From: Eurosta solidaginis
Taxonomy: Eukaryota; Arthropoda; Insecta; Diptera; Tephritidae
NCBI RefSeq assembly: GCF_040869045.1
Contig: NC_090321.1
Coordinates: 136,949,689-137,013,688, forward strand
Direction: 5' to 3'
DNA: 64,000 nucleotides
This document shows, piece by piece, positions 1 to 10,812 of the stretch (position 1 is the first letter of the stretch; each line of letters begins with the position of its first letter). The notes under the pieces are model-generated. The model was given only the letters and a program-made list of their open reading frames with translations. It was not told where the DNA came from and did no database searches. Position numbers and translations under genes: made by a program.

Positions 1-737
1 AGGGGCGGTGCCACACCCATTTTCATAAATGTTTGTGTTTTCCAATTTAATGTTATAATTCAATTTAAAAAGTAAAATTCTTTTCATACAAAGCTCTTTT
101 TTGCTAAGATATAGCTTATTATTTTCGTCTACGACCCTTTTAAAAATCTTTTATATAAAAGTGGGCGTGGTCCTTAACCGATTTCGTTAATTTTTTTTCA
201 AAGCATTCCTTATAGTAAAGGCAACCTCTCTGCCGAATTTTGTTACGATAGGTTTAACGATTTTTCATCTATGATTAATAATATTTGTAAAATTGATTTT
301 ATCACAAGTGGGCGGTGCCATGCCCATTTTAAAAAATGTTTTCAAGTTTTTATCAAGAGTCTCAATATCAGTCCACACGTCAAATTTCAACATTCCAGGT
401 GTATTATTTACTAAATAATCCGGTTTTTTTCCAAAATTTTATATATATAAAAAGTGGGCGTGATTATCATCCGATTTCGCTCTTTTTCAATACCAATCTA
501 CTCTGGGTCCAGATAAGCTAGTGTACCAAATTTGGTGAAGATATCTCAATATTTACTCAAGTTATCGTGTTAACGGACAGACGGACGGACGGACATGCTC
601 AATCAAATTTTTTTTCGATACTGATGATTTTGATATATGGAAGTCTATATCTATCTCGATTCCTTTATATATGTACAACCAACCGTTATCCAATCAAACT
701 TAATATACTCTGTGAGCTCTGCTCAACTGAGTATAAA
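1..737. repeat. Generic fly dispersed repeat, two related halves
   Basis: This non-coding AT-rich stretch contains the same phrases twice, about 305 bp apart. GGGCGGTGCCA(C/T)(A/G)CCCATTTT occurs near 3 and 309, and AGTGGGCGTG followed by CCGATTTCG near 160 and 452. A run of ACGGACGGACGG-type units lies near 580-595, and the sequence ends close to a CTCAACTGAGTATAAAA block near 720-737. Repeats of this wording are common in higher-fly genomes (known to me, not searched). No open frame resembles a protein. The left edge is cut by the window. Confidence 0.6.
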
Positions 738-966
738 AATAGTAATAACAGAAAAAAATCTTAATCTTTAGAGAGTAGTGAATGCTAGTTGGTGAACTTA
801 TTGAACAAAAAGACACGATGTGATCGCCTGCGTTGTTTTTCTCAGCTACTGCTCTCGGTCATCTCACTCTCGCACAGCAGCACTCTCCGAAGTTCTCTCC
901 CTATTATTGCTTGATCAGCCCTGTCTAAGCGATCCAAATGTTCCGCCGTTCCTGCCTTATTATGTA
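738..966 (+). repeat. Left part of a non-coding repeat, copy 1, split by the errantivirus
   Basis: The sequence from GTAATAACAG near 738 to the TGTA at 963-966 matches 26717-26944 almost base for base. It continues at 8361 after the inserted errantivirus. Apart from the repeat match nothing identifies it. The outermost bases (GTAATAACAG) resemble the reverse complement of the other end (CTGTCGTTAC near 8960) at 8 of 10 positions, which hints at short terminal inverted repeats of a DNA element. Confidence 0.7.
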
Positions 967-1354
967 AGTTAACATAGCAAACATTTAAGAACCAGAAATT
1001 CATTCTCTCACGCTGATACAAAGTATCCAGATGCAAATATTGCAATTCTAAACGCGCAATCGCCAAAAGTGCTGACGGCATGTCTACACAAGATGCCTTA
1101 ACGCGCAATCGCCAAAACTGCTGACTGCATGTCTGGACACCAGATATCTTGAATCAAGGCCATATTTTCTCAGCTGCGGCGCAACAACAAATATTTACCA
1201 AGCAGTGACGCGACAGCGAAGATCAGGGTATATAATTAAGCATATTTCCAAATTGTAATTCAGTTCTACTTTTGACATTAAATAAAAACATACGGCTTCC
1301 TGCCGTAGTAAAAAAAATATTTTTTTAAACAATTTAGTGCAGTCTAAATTAACT
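967..1354 (+). repeat. 5' LTR of the errantivirus
   Basis: 388 bp beginning AGTTAACATAG and ending TAAATTAACT. Its last ~240 bp recur at 8117-8360. It contains a short tandem duplication near 1058-1135 (CGCGCAATCGCCAAAA...GCATGTCT occurs twice), of which the 3' copy keeps only one unit. A TATA-like stretch at 1229-1236 and AATAAA near 1281 fit U3 promoter and polyadenylation roles. Confidence 0.92.
1227..1262 (+). promoter_or_regulatory. Probable LTR core promoter
   Basis: GGGTATATAATTAAG lies about 25-30 bp before a TTCAGTTCTACTT stretch that resembles an arthropod initiator. The block is conserved in the 3' LTR (8237-8275). The function is inferred from position and motif. Confidence 0.5.
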
Positions 1355-1366
1355 GGCGCCCAACGT
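1354..1366 (+). other. Primer-binding site, lysine-tRNA type
   Basis: TGGCGCCCAACGT begins at the last base of the 5' LTR. TGGCGCCCAAC is the known primer site of gypsy-group elements, complementary to the 3' end of tRNA-Lys. Placement directly against the LTR confirms the LTR boundary. Confidence 0.85.
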
Positions 1367-1852
1367 CAAAGGGTCTAGTCGCGAAATAAAAAGTGCATAA
1401 GTCGATCCAAAAAGGCTCGCCGTTACCATCGGACAAAGGACCAAGAACTCACCCCCTTACCCACGCTTGAGGAAGGGGCAGCAAGCGAGTGTAATTCAAG
1501 TGGAATAGCCGATCTTTAGTACCCGGAAGGAAAAGAGAAGAAATCGAAAATCCATGCTTGCTGTCTTATCGTAAGAATATTTAAGTGAAATTATTTAAAA
1601 AAAAAAAAAAAGGAAAATAGGTATTTTTACTTGTATAAAATTAAGAGTTTTAAGGAGATATTGCAAATAGGTTATTAACATTTGCATTTCAAAGTGTTTT
1701 TTCTCCCTAATTGCACTGAATAACAAAGAGCTCGTACAGCTCATAAATTAAATAGGCAAATAAAAATAACACAAATCCAACTCTGCGATTCACCTGAAAA
1801 GGGACCCTCCAGAGATTGTTAAAGGAAAACACATTAATATCTTAGAGCAAAA

Positions 1853-3351
1853 ATGGCGCAAAATAATGTGCTACGACCACCTTTGTTGGGTAATGCAGGT
1901 GCACCTCCAGCAGGGGCACCAGTACAACCACAACCTCAGCTGCAACCAGCTGGCATTCCCCAATCGGTAGATGCCTCCCCTGAGTTTAGGAACCTTATTA
2001 AGGATCTAATAACTGAAATTCTGGTGACGGACGAGAATAACATAGTTAGGAGCGTACTTCATCCCACACAACAACCCTTAACGGACCAACTAATTGACGA
2101 ACAATTTGAAGTAACCTCTCAGACATGGACAAAGTGCCTGACGTCGTGAGATCCCTGCGCGAGTTCGGTGGCAACCCAGCAGAATTCAGTAGCTGGAAAA
2201 AAAGTTTAGAGCGAATCCTGAAGATTTATGAACCAAGTATAGGTTCACCTAAGTTCTTTGGCATTCTAAGCGTGATTCGCAACAAGATTGTAGGCAGTGC
2301 AGACGCTGCACTCGAATCCTACAACACCCCCTTAAATTGGAAAACAATTTACCAGTGCCTCACAGCACACTATGCTGACAAGCGGGACTTAAGCACCCTG
2401 GAGTACCAGATGACTTGTTTGGTCCAAGGCAGGAAATCGGTACAGGAGTTCTACGCGGAGGTGTATTCCCACCTTTCGCTGATACTCAACAAAGTATCCT
2501 GCATGGATGTTGGCGGGGAGGCCATGCGTGTCCTCACGCGTACATACCGTGACAAGGCATTAGATACCTTTGTTCGAGGACTATCGGGTGACCTATCCAG
2601 ACTCCTCGGCATGAAGGAGCCGTCTGATTTGCCCGACGCCTTGCATTTATGCATTAAGCTGGAAAACCAGAACTTTAGAGCTGCTCACGCTAACAGCCAG
2701 TACAATTTACCCAGAAGACCAATGCTACCTGCAGCATCATTTGGCACATACCAACAAAAGCCTGCACTTCCACCGAGGAAACAACCCAATCAACCATTTT
2801 ACCCGCACCTTGCACATTTCCCCCAATCAGTATCTCCATTTACCCGATTTCCACAGCAACCTCAATACCATCAGCAACAACAGTATCAGCAACCTCAATA
2901 CCAACAATATCAACGCCCATATCTACAGTACGCAAATACACCGAATACACAAGGACCCATGCATTACGGTAATCTACCGCCAAGGCCATTACAACCAAAA
3001 CCACCCACACCTATGGACGTGGACCAATCGATGCGAACAAGGAATATCAATTACATGAACAGGCCAGGATACAGCAACGTGGCGTCGAAACGACCACCCC
3101 CGGCGAACACAGGGCAATTCAATAGAAATGCTGCTCCTAAACTTCAAAGGATAGAGCACATAGAACCATCACCTGACGCTGCCGTACCCGAAGCACAGCA
3201 ATACGAAGCAGGTACATACGGACGCGAAACTTACGAACTGAACGCAGAAGAAACACAATCCTGGGAAGACTACTATCAGGATTATTCGCGGTACGCACAT
3301 GACAGCGAAAAAGAAGGCGAAGAGTTTTGCGACGTTCATTTTTTAGGCTGA
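1853..3351 (+). pseudogene. gag: gag of the errantivirus, one frameshift
   Basis: The frame opens at 1853 with a proline/glutamine-rich N-terminus and stops at 2149. The same protein continues from about 2125 in another frame to 3351, so there is a small indel near 2120-2130, in a TCTC run. The second part (about 400 residues) holds a helical capsid-like region followed by a long Gln/Pro/Tyr-rich tail (about 2700-3000). I see no CCHC knuckle, which is usual for this group. It would form the particle shell. The 3' end overlaps pol in the -1 frame. Confidence 0.88.
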
Positions 3352-6262
3352 CGCACTCGACATTGCCCTACATTCAGTGCAAAACCGGCAATGGAGAGGT
3401 ATTAAAATTCCTTATAGACACTGGTTCCAATAAAAACTACATACAGCCTTCATTGGCGAAAAACCCCTTACCAAACGAAAACATTTTTACGCGAACTCTG
3501 TCGGAGGTAAAGTAAGAGTATCGCATCATATATTTTTGAATATTTTCGGTTTGAACGAGGAACGCCTTAAGTTTTTCGTTTTGCCTTCATTGGTGTAATT
3601 CCACGGCATCATTGGGAATGACAGCCTCAAACAATTGAATGCGGCAATTCATACCTCTAGGGATTACATGATTATTAAAAATGGTAAAAAAATCAGAATA
3701 AAGCAATTGTTATCAAAATCGGTAAATAATTTGGAAATAAAAACTGAGCACCTAACAGAAGAACAAAGGGGAGGGCTTCATGATCTCTGTAACCAACACT
3801 CAAAACTTTTCGCAGAACCCGATGAAAAACTGACATATACCACTGTAGTGGAGGCAGGAATTAGGACTCCTGGAGGACGGCATCATAAGGCCATCACGAT
3901 CACCATATAATTCGCCTGTCTGGATAGTGGATAAAAAACCAGATTCCTTGGGCAACAAGCAATACAGACTGGTTATAGATTATCGGAAGTTGAACTCTGT
4001 AACAATAGCAGACCGTTACCCTATTCCAGAAATTAACGAGGTCCTTTCCCAACTGGGGAGCAACAAACTTTTCTCGGTCATTGACCTGAAGAGCGGCTTT
4101 CATCAAATTCCTTTAAAAAATTCAGATATAGAAAAGACCGATTTCTCCATAAATAACGGGAAGTATGAGTTCACCAGGCTACCATTTGGCTTAAAGAATG
4201 CCCCTTCAATTTTCCAGAGAACTCTGGACGACATTTTACGAGACTACATAGGACATTGCTGCTACGTTTACATAGATGACATCATAATATTCAGCAAAAC
4301 TGATGCGGATCACACAGCTCATCTAAAGAGTATTTTCGGCACACTCGAAGATGCGAACATGAAGGTACAACTGGATAAGTGCAAGTTCTTTCAAAAGGAG
4401 GTCGAATTTCTGGGATTCATTGTAACGCCAGAAGGAATCAAAACAAATCCTTCAAAAATAGAGGCTATTCAAAATTTCCCAGTTCCACGGAACCTCAAAG
4501 AGCTCAGATCCTTTTTGGGTCTGTCGGGTTATTACTGGCGCTTCGTTAAAGATTATGCGAAGCTAGCTAAACCCCTTACAGCCCTTTTAAGAGGGGAGGA
4601 GGGACGCGTGTCCAAAAATCAATCGGCAAAAAAACAGATTACCCTTGATGAGGACGCAATGGTGGCGTTTACGAAACTTAAAAATGTTCTTGTCTCAGAA
4701 GAAGTAATGCTGACCTACCCCAACTTGAGCACAGGCTTTGAGTTGACAACCGATGCCTCCAATTACGCAATAGGCGCAGTCCTGTCGCAGGAAGACAGAC
4801 CCATCACATTCATATCCAGGACCCTTTCAAAAACAGAAGAAAATTACGCAGCCAACGAGAAGGAAATGCTTGCCACTATATGGGCATTGAAATCTCTGCG
4901 TAACTATCTTTACGGTTCGGCAAAAGTCAAAATTTTCACAGACCACTAGCCCTTAACTTATGCTCTAAGCAACAAAAATAACAACAATAAAATGAAACGC
5001 TGGAAAGCTATACTTGAGGAATATGATTACGAATTGAATTACAAACCTGGCAAAATGAACGTAGTTGCGGATGGACTATCTAGACCAGCGCAACAAGAAC
5101 AGATAAATTCCCTAACAGCAACCCGTCATAGCGACGATAGCTCAGTTCAAACGTTGATACCCTATACAGACGCACCCATCAACGCATTCAAGAATCAACT
5201 TTTCATTTCCATAGGTGAAACCTCCTCATACCAGTTTCAAATAATTTTCCCAACCTATCATAGGCACACTGTGGTGGAGAGAGAATTCACGGAAGATAGT
5301 ATTATTGTTTTATTACAAAAGATATTTGAATCCCTCGGTTACAAATTGTATAAAGACAGAAGACAGTATATTAGGAAGAATCCAAACCATTTACCAACCC
5401 CACTTCAGTAGATACAGGGTGCGCTACACGCGAAATTTTGTGGAGGATATCCTTACCGAGTCTGAACAGGAAAGAGAAATTATCTACGAACACAACAGAG
5501 CTCATCGCAACCCAACAGAAAATAAAGCTCAACTTTTGGAGAGATGCTATTTTCCCCAGATGAACGCGAAAATAAAAAAAAATTGCGAAGCAGTGTAGGA
5601 TTTGCCTTGAAAATAAGTACGAGCGACACCCAGTGAACCCCATTCTAAAAGCCACTCCAATCCCCAATTACCCAGGACATATTGTTCACGTAGACCTGTA
5701 TTATACCAGCAATAAAATAGTGTTAACAGCAATAGACAAATTCTCAAAATACGCCCAAGCAAAGATTGTAAAGTCCAGATCATCCGAAGATATAAAAACC
5801 CCTTTAAGAGATTTGTTGGAGATATTTGGATTTCCCGAAAACATTGTGATAGATAATGAAAAATCACTGAATTCGGCTCCCATAACTTTCATGCTGCAAA
5901 ATCGATTTGGAATAGAAATATTCAGAACCCCACCATATAAAAGCACAGTGAACGGACAGATAGAGCGATTCCACTCCACCTTGTCGGAGTTATTGCGATG
6001 TACCAAAGCAGAAAATGTTCACTCCGATTTCCGCGATCTCCTTGATAGATCCCTATACAAATACAATTTCTCAATTCATTCCACTACTAAACGAAAGCCT
6101 ATAGAATTATTTTTTGGACGGACAGTTGGACCGCACCCAGTCGACCTGGACAAAGAGGAAAACATACAAAACTTGAAAATTAAACAAGGAAGGGATTTAG
6201 AGGTCCACAATAAGAAAAGAACAGATTTCAGGACATACAGTGCCAATGACGTTGTTATGTAA
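3327..6262 (+). pseudogene. pol: pol of the errantivirus: protease, RT, RNase H, integrase; several breaks
   Basis: Domains are in retroviral Ty3/gypsy order. Protease: LIDTGSN near 3410-3430. Reverse transcriptase: 3927-4720, with VIDLKSGFHQ, LPFGLKNAP and the YIDD catalytic box near 4268. RNase H: TTDASN near 4745 onward. Integrase: a His-His-Cys-Cys finger (5490-5605) and a D,D,E core in 5633-6080 (HVDLYY, VIDNEK, GQIERF). Damage: the frame is lost after 3515, another frame carries 3635-3910, RT returns in a third, an in-frame TAG at 4947-4949 cuts RNase H, and frame changes near 5400 and 5590 fall in the integrase, the latter between the two zinc-finger cysteines. It would copy and integrate the element if intact. 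Confidence 0.9.
3339..3345 (+). promoter_or_regulatory. Programmed -1 frameshift site (T TTT TTA)
   Basis: The heptamer sits in the gag reading frame as CAT TTT TTA, two codons before the gag stop TGA (3349-3351). The pol frame is open across it in the -1 phase. This is the classic retroviral X XXY YYZ arrangement. It explains the gag/pol overlap at 3327-3351 as programmed, unlike the other frame breaks in this element. Confidence 0.75.
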
Positions 6263-6788
6263 AATTAAACAAGCGAATAGGAAATAAATTGTCACCCCGT
6301 TACAGGAAGGAAATGGTACTTGAGGGCAAGGGAAATACAATTACGACTCAGTCGGGAAAGTCGGTGCAAGCCATATTAAGGCCCAATAAAAAAAAAAAAA
6401 AAAAAAAAAATATATAAATAAAAAATTAAAAAAGAGTAAACAAACTTTTCAAAAAGCAAAGAAACAAAAGAAGAAGGAAGAAGGAAGTTTTTGTCTTCTA
6501 AAAATTAATCAGTTAAAGGAATAAAAATAAAAAATACAAATTATAATAATAATAAAAAGGATAGTACAGGAAGGTTTAAGGAATGCTCTGATTATGCGGG
6601 TCTTATATGAAACATAATTACTAATAATAATAATGATAAATATTTAATATAGAGAAGTTTAAGTTTAATACAATTAATCTTCTTAAATTTAAGTCAAATC
6701 GAGAAAAATGCCATAGGCGTACGATTTTAGATATAAGCAATAATTGAGTGTTCATGGTCATTAAAAAAAAAAATAAACTCCTTTTTCA
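6263..6788. other. pol-env spacer, no gene
   Basis: AT-rich spacer with a poly-A run near 6388-6410 and no recognisable coding sequence. It ends in a pyrimidine tract, CTCCTTTTTCAG, at 6778-6789. That could be the splice acceptor of the env mRNA, because env of gypsy-type elements is made from a spliced transcript. Confidence 0.5.
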
Positions 6789-6789
6789 G

Positions 6790-8116
6790 TCTCCTTGCCT
6801 GCATGGCACATGCGGATATCCAAATCCACGATTATTCATCATCCCACTTAATAACTATAGATAACGGCATCTCAAAAATCAAAGATGGCACCCTCAACTT
6901 CATCCACATTTGTAACACCCAAACATACAGAAACCTTTTGGAAAATATAACGGTGACCATAGGAAAAAATTTACCACCATCGAATCCTTTATATCCTACC
7001 CTGCAGCATGAGGCCCAACAAGCTATTGAGATGTTGGAACTCATTGAACCCATCCGAAATACTAAAACCCGAAGATCCCTAGATTTTCTCGGTACCGCTT
7101 GGAAGTACATAGCGGGAAGCCCCGACCATGATGACCTCAATATTATAAATTCTAACTTGGGAAAATTGATTATAGACAATAATAAACAAATTATTATAAA
7201 TAATGTGTTGAAACACCAAGTAAATAAAATTACTGAAATTACTAATAGTTTGTTAAATGCTATAAAAAAGAAAAATGTTATAACAAATGAGGTAGCAGTA
7301 AGCCTCCAAAATAAGCTAAGATTAATCAAAGAAGAAATCGTAAATGTTAAGTACGCCATACAATGGGCAAGAATTGGAATTGTAAGCCCAATAATATTAA
7401 ATAAATTGGAAATTAGTTTAGCTATAGGAGAAATGAATAAAGAACATATGCCATTTGATACTGCCGAGGAGGCATTAGAACTAGCTGAAGTAAGTGTACT
7501 TAGAAATATTTCATCAATTTTATATATTGTTAAAATACCGTTAACCACCATGGATATATATGAAAATTTAATAATTAAAGCTGTTATAAGGAATAATATT
7601 ATAATTGACCTAAATAAAATAATGTCATAAAAAATAAAGACCGTATATTCGGCATAACAAATGATTGTAGAAAGTATAAAAAAATAAGCATATGTAAGCA
7701 AAATGAGTTAATATATTTAAGTAATGATTCTTGTATACCTAAGTTAATAAAAAGCCTCAACTCTTCGTATCACTTCATCAACTGCCACCACATCCCAAAG
7801 GACGAGCTTGTTGCGCCCGGAATGCTTTTCCTAAACAACTACAACGGCAATATTACCACAAGCAGCGACGTGAGATACATGAATGGGACCTACATCGTAA
7901 ATTTTAAAAATGAGACAATTGTAGTCAATGGGAGAACATATAGGAATTTCGAAGCACCCCCTTTAAGGATATTGCCAGCGATAGCACAACCAAATCCAAT
8001 AGAAGAGAGCCTGACTAAACTTCTGTCATTAGAAGCGCTCAGTGAGCTACACATAAACAATACCATTGAAATCCAGTCACTCCAAACAGAAAGAGTAATA
8101 AACCGATTTTCTTCAA
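6790..8116 (+). pseudogene. env: env of the errantivirus, broken and 3'-truncated
   Basis: An open frame at 6803-7630 (275 residues) resembles insect errantivirus envelope proteins of the fusion-protein type. It has a basic KTRR cleavage-like site at residues 88-91, then a hydrophobic LDFLG.AWKY..G stretch and a long heptad-like middle. In frame just before the ATG, hydrophobic codons (FFSLLAC) suggest the true N-terminus is a signal peptide reached by splicing at 6789. The frame stops at 7630. A later piece in another frame (7822-8116) carries the ectodomain C-terminus with N-glycosylation-like sites. It then runs straight into the middle of the LTR, so the membrane anchor is gone. Not functional. 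Confidence 0.82.
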
Positions 8117-8360
8117 TCGCCAAAAGTGCTGACGGCATGTCTGGACACCAGATATCTTGAATCAAGGCCATATTTTCTGAGCTGCGGCGCAACAACGAAT
8201 ATTTACCAAGCAGTGGCGCGACAGCGAAGATCAGGGTATATAATTAACCATATTTCCAAATTGTAATTCAGTTCTACTTTTGACATTAAATAAAAACATA
8301 CGGCTTCCTGCCGTAGAAAAAAATATTTTTTTAAACAATTTAGTGCAGTCTAAATTAACT
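8117..8360 (+). repeat. 3' LTR of the errantivirus, 5' part deleted
   Basis: Matches the last ~240 bp of the 5' LTR and ends TAAATTAACT against the TGTA target duplicate. The first ~145 bp of the LTR, the polypurine tract and the end of env are missing. The junction is near AATCGCCAAAAGTGCTG, the unit that is tandemly repeated in the 5' LTR. Confidence 0.9.
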
Positions 8361-8961
8361 TGTATTTTCTATTTCTTTGCTTCCTTTAATGCAAATTAGG
8401 TCACTGACCTCTTTCCGGTTCAACTACGGAAACAGCTGCTGACGGTAGCTTATATGGCCGGTTAATACCCTATGCCGGTAGACCGTTGGTCTACATAAAA
8501 AAATCTACAGTTTGGATGTTGTTGTTGTTGCTCGGCACAACACGGTTCTTTTGCATGTGTATTGGTTGTGGGCTATGTATGCTGGTGTTGTTGTTGTTAT
8601 TTTCCTCACGGATTGGTGGTAAATCCAAGTTTTTAAACAAACCGAGATTCAGCCTTTTTGCCTCCCGCTGACAGGAATCTGCGAAATAACCAAATGCACA
8701 AACAATGCAAGTTAAATAATGTGAAATGAATATGCATATGAAATTTAAGTTAGTGAAAATTAGCCAAATCGAAATTTATTTTCAAATTCGAAAATATGAC
8801 AAATTAAATAAAATCTAACTACACTTGAAGATGCATGAAGTAGACATACATACATAGGTACTCGAATGTGTTTAAGCTATACCTGTAGATATATGTACAC
8901 GGTTGATTTGGGGATAACATAAACATGCACAACATACATACAGATAATAAGGCTGTCGTTA
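8361..8961 (+). repeat. Right part of non-coding repeat, copy 1
   Basis: Continues the sequence interrupted at 966 and matches 26941-27308 (TGTATTTTCTATTTC...). The segment at 8740-8898 then matches 27309-27456 in reverse-complement orientation. The last ~62 bp (ACGGTTGATTTGGGGATAAC...GTCGTTAC) match 28149-28212. Relative to copy 2 this copy lacks about 690 bp next to the inverted segment. No gene seen. Confidence 0.75.
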
Positions 8962-9472
8962 CAGGCTCGCATCCGCCGATGGTACCTGGACCATGGAGCG
9001 TGTGCGGAAGTAATTCGAACGCAGCCTTCCTAGTTCTTTCTTTGTCAGCCCAATGTGTGGCTTCGTCCCACGACCCAAAGCCGGGCCTGTACTTTGGACC
9101 TTTCTCTCAAACATGACTGGGCGCCTCGTTTATATTCTCTATATTAATGCCTATATCACAGGAATTAGAAAAACTACGTCTATCACTGGGTGCCTAGCTC
9201 TATCACCGGGGTATGGTATACGGACTAAATACATGCAAGACAGTCAATATGTAAACATAATTGTCAAGTCGATAAAACAGAAAGGTTGAATAAATAGTGT
9301 ATAAATAAATAGATAAATAAATAGATGTATAATTACAATGTTAGTCAAGTAATAAAAAAATAACAGAAATTAATTAATAAATAAAGTCAAATATGATCTA
9401 TTAGAACTAGTTTGGTAGTAAAGATTGCGGACGTTCACAAACATATACTAACATGGATACATTCTAACAAAC
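8962..9472. other. Unassigned, possibly 3' end of the minus-strand retroelement
   Basis: No open frame here resembles a known protein. It contains a TAAATAAATAGA microsatellite-like run near 9290-9330. It lies directly downstream of the minus-strand integrase and may be that element's 3' untranslated region or LTR. I could not find a matching second LTR. Confidence 0.35.
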
Positions 9473-10812
9473 CTATGCTACAAAAATATCCTTAGCGTGG
9501 TATACCCCTACTCTTCTCCCAGAACTATCACCAAGCTCATATAAAGAATTGGCTATGGTCCTAAGGACGACACATTGGACATGTTTCGGCCCGAGCTTGG
9601 CATTGTAGCTGCCAATCTGTGAACTTTGTTTAAAATTTCGGTGGTATACCACTTGCCCAATTTTGAACTTAATGTCTTTTGCGTTATATACCTTTTCTCC
9701 TACTTTGTATGCTCGCTTTAGCTCGTCAAATATCTTATTCCTCAATGCTTGGTGCCTATCTCCTAGTTCAACTTCGCAGTCTACATCCTTTAAAGAAGCT
9801 ATTCTTCGTAAAATGTCATACGAGGCGCCATGCTGTATCATGGGCATTCCGAATACGGCATAATACCGCGACTCGCCTATGGCGGTATGTACCACACTTC
9901 GCAAGGCAAAGGCAACATCACTCACGTGTTGATCACACGTCCTTTGGTTCTGGCCGATATACGCTCGTAACATTTACAATACTGACCTATTAACTCGTTC
10001 AGCTGCATTTGCCTGAGGGGAGTAAAACGTCTTCCTAATGGGTTTGGTCCCGTATTTTTGTAAAAAGGAAGTAAAGATCTCCGAGACGAACTGTTTTCCG
10101 TTGTCTGTGTGTACGAACTCGGGGACTCCAAAAATGTGGAAAACTTCCTTCTCCAGAAATTGAACCACTTTGGCAGCTGTTGCTCGCTGCATAGGTTTAA
10201 GAAAAACAAACAAGCTATAAATAGAACAAAAACAGCAACAATACCAAAGTTTCTTTGAAAACCGCCGTACCAACAAGCATAGCTTTAACACATAATTGCA
10301 TACGAAGTATGCAATGTGTAAAAGATTAAAATATGCAAAAGAAGGCAATTGGGAAAAACTTTACAACAACTAAGGCATGACGTAGCTGAATGCGTTTGTA
10401 ACCATTTCAACTATCGTAGGAGTGCGGGTTCGACTCCCACTCCCAGGAGAAAAGGCTTTGAAGAGATTTACAAGGTATAATCGAAACAGTTGACGTTGTT
10501 TAAATTTTTCCCAAATTATTAAATAAATTAAGAAAACAAATTTAGAACGAAGATATGGTCCCATAAAATCAACATAAAGACGTTGGAAAGGACGCTCCGT
10601 TATTTGTTGTCTACCCATTGGAGGCTTACGAAAATTATTTTGGGTCTTTGTTTCTTTACATATGACGTAATCTTTGACGCACTGTTGCACATCGGATACC
10701 ATGCCTGGCCAAAATTATTTCTCTCGTATTCGGGAAAGGGTTTTATGGATTCCTCCATGACCCGTAGACGGAGAGTAGTGCGCGGCTTCCACCAAACCTG
10801 ACCGCAGCTCAA
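9473..10812 (-). pseudogene. Integrase region of the Ty3-type element, interrupted
   Basis: Minus-strand frames show an integrase core. VDFMGP (first Asp) is near 10560. HTDNGKQFVS (second Asp) is near 10090 and SPQANAAERVN (Glu) near 9990-10020. A C-terminal part reads to 9473 (IGQVVYHRNF, ending AKDIFVA). A finger-like N-terminal portion lies in 10600-10812. Frames change near 10210, 9975 and 10700. A ~320-bp insertion at 10210-10528 separates the first Asp from the second. Confidence 0.8.
10210..10528 (+). mobile_element. tRNA-like (SINE-like) insertion inside integrase
   Basis: The insertion separates integrase codons that should be adjacent: FVFL codons occur on both sides. Its flanks carry near-identical AAGAAAAACAAA (10198-10209) and AAGAAAACAAA (10529-10540), a likely target duplication. 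Within it, + strand 10373-10452 ends in GGTTCGACTCC, a perfect RNA polymerase III B-box. That box sits between near-complementary arms like a tRNA T-arm, and GTAGCTGAATGCG lies where a D-arm/A-box would be. The tRNA-like part is internal rather than at an edge, so the SINE assignment is uncertain. Confidence 0.5.

Larger units (their letters stand above)
967..8360 (+). mobile_element. Errantivirus (gypsy-type endogenous retrovirus), complete but inactivated
   Basis: A provirus-like element with LTR, tRNA primer site, gag, pol (protease, reverse transcriptase, RNase H, integrase), env and LTR in the canonical order. It is flanked by a 4-bp target duplication TGTA (963-966 and 8361-8364). The uninterrupted target exists at about 26938-26948, which fixes both ends exactly. 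LTR ends are AGTTAAC...TTAACT, as in gypsy-group elements. All three genes carry frameshifts or stops, and the 3' LTR has lost its first part, so the copy is dead. Such elements live in fly germ lines and can form particles when env is intact. Confidence 0.93.

Noticed and set aside
6832..7701. A 289-residue open frame on the minus strand of env.
   Set aside because: It is antisense to a recognisable env. Its hydrophobic composition follows from the AT-rich complementary strand.
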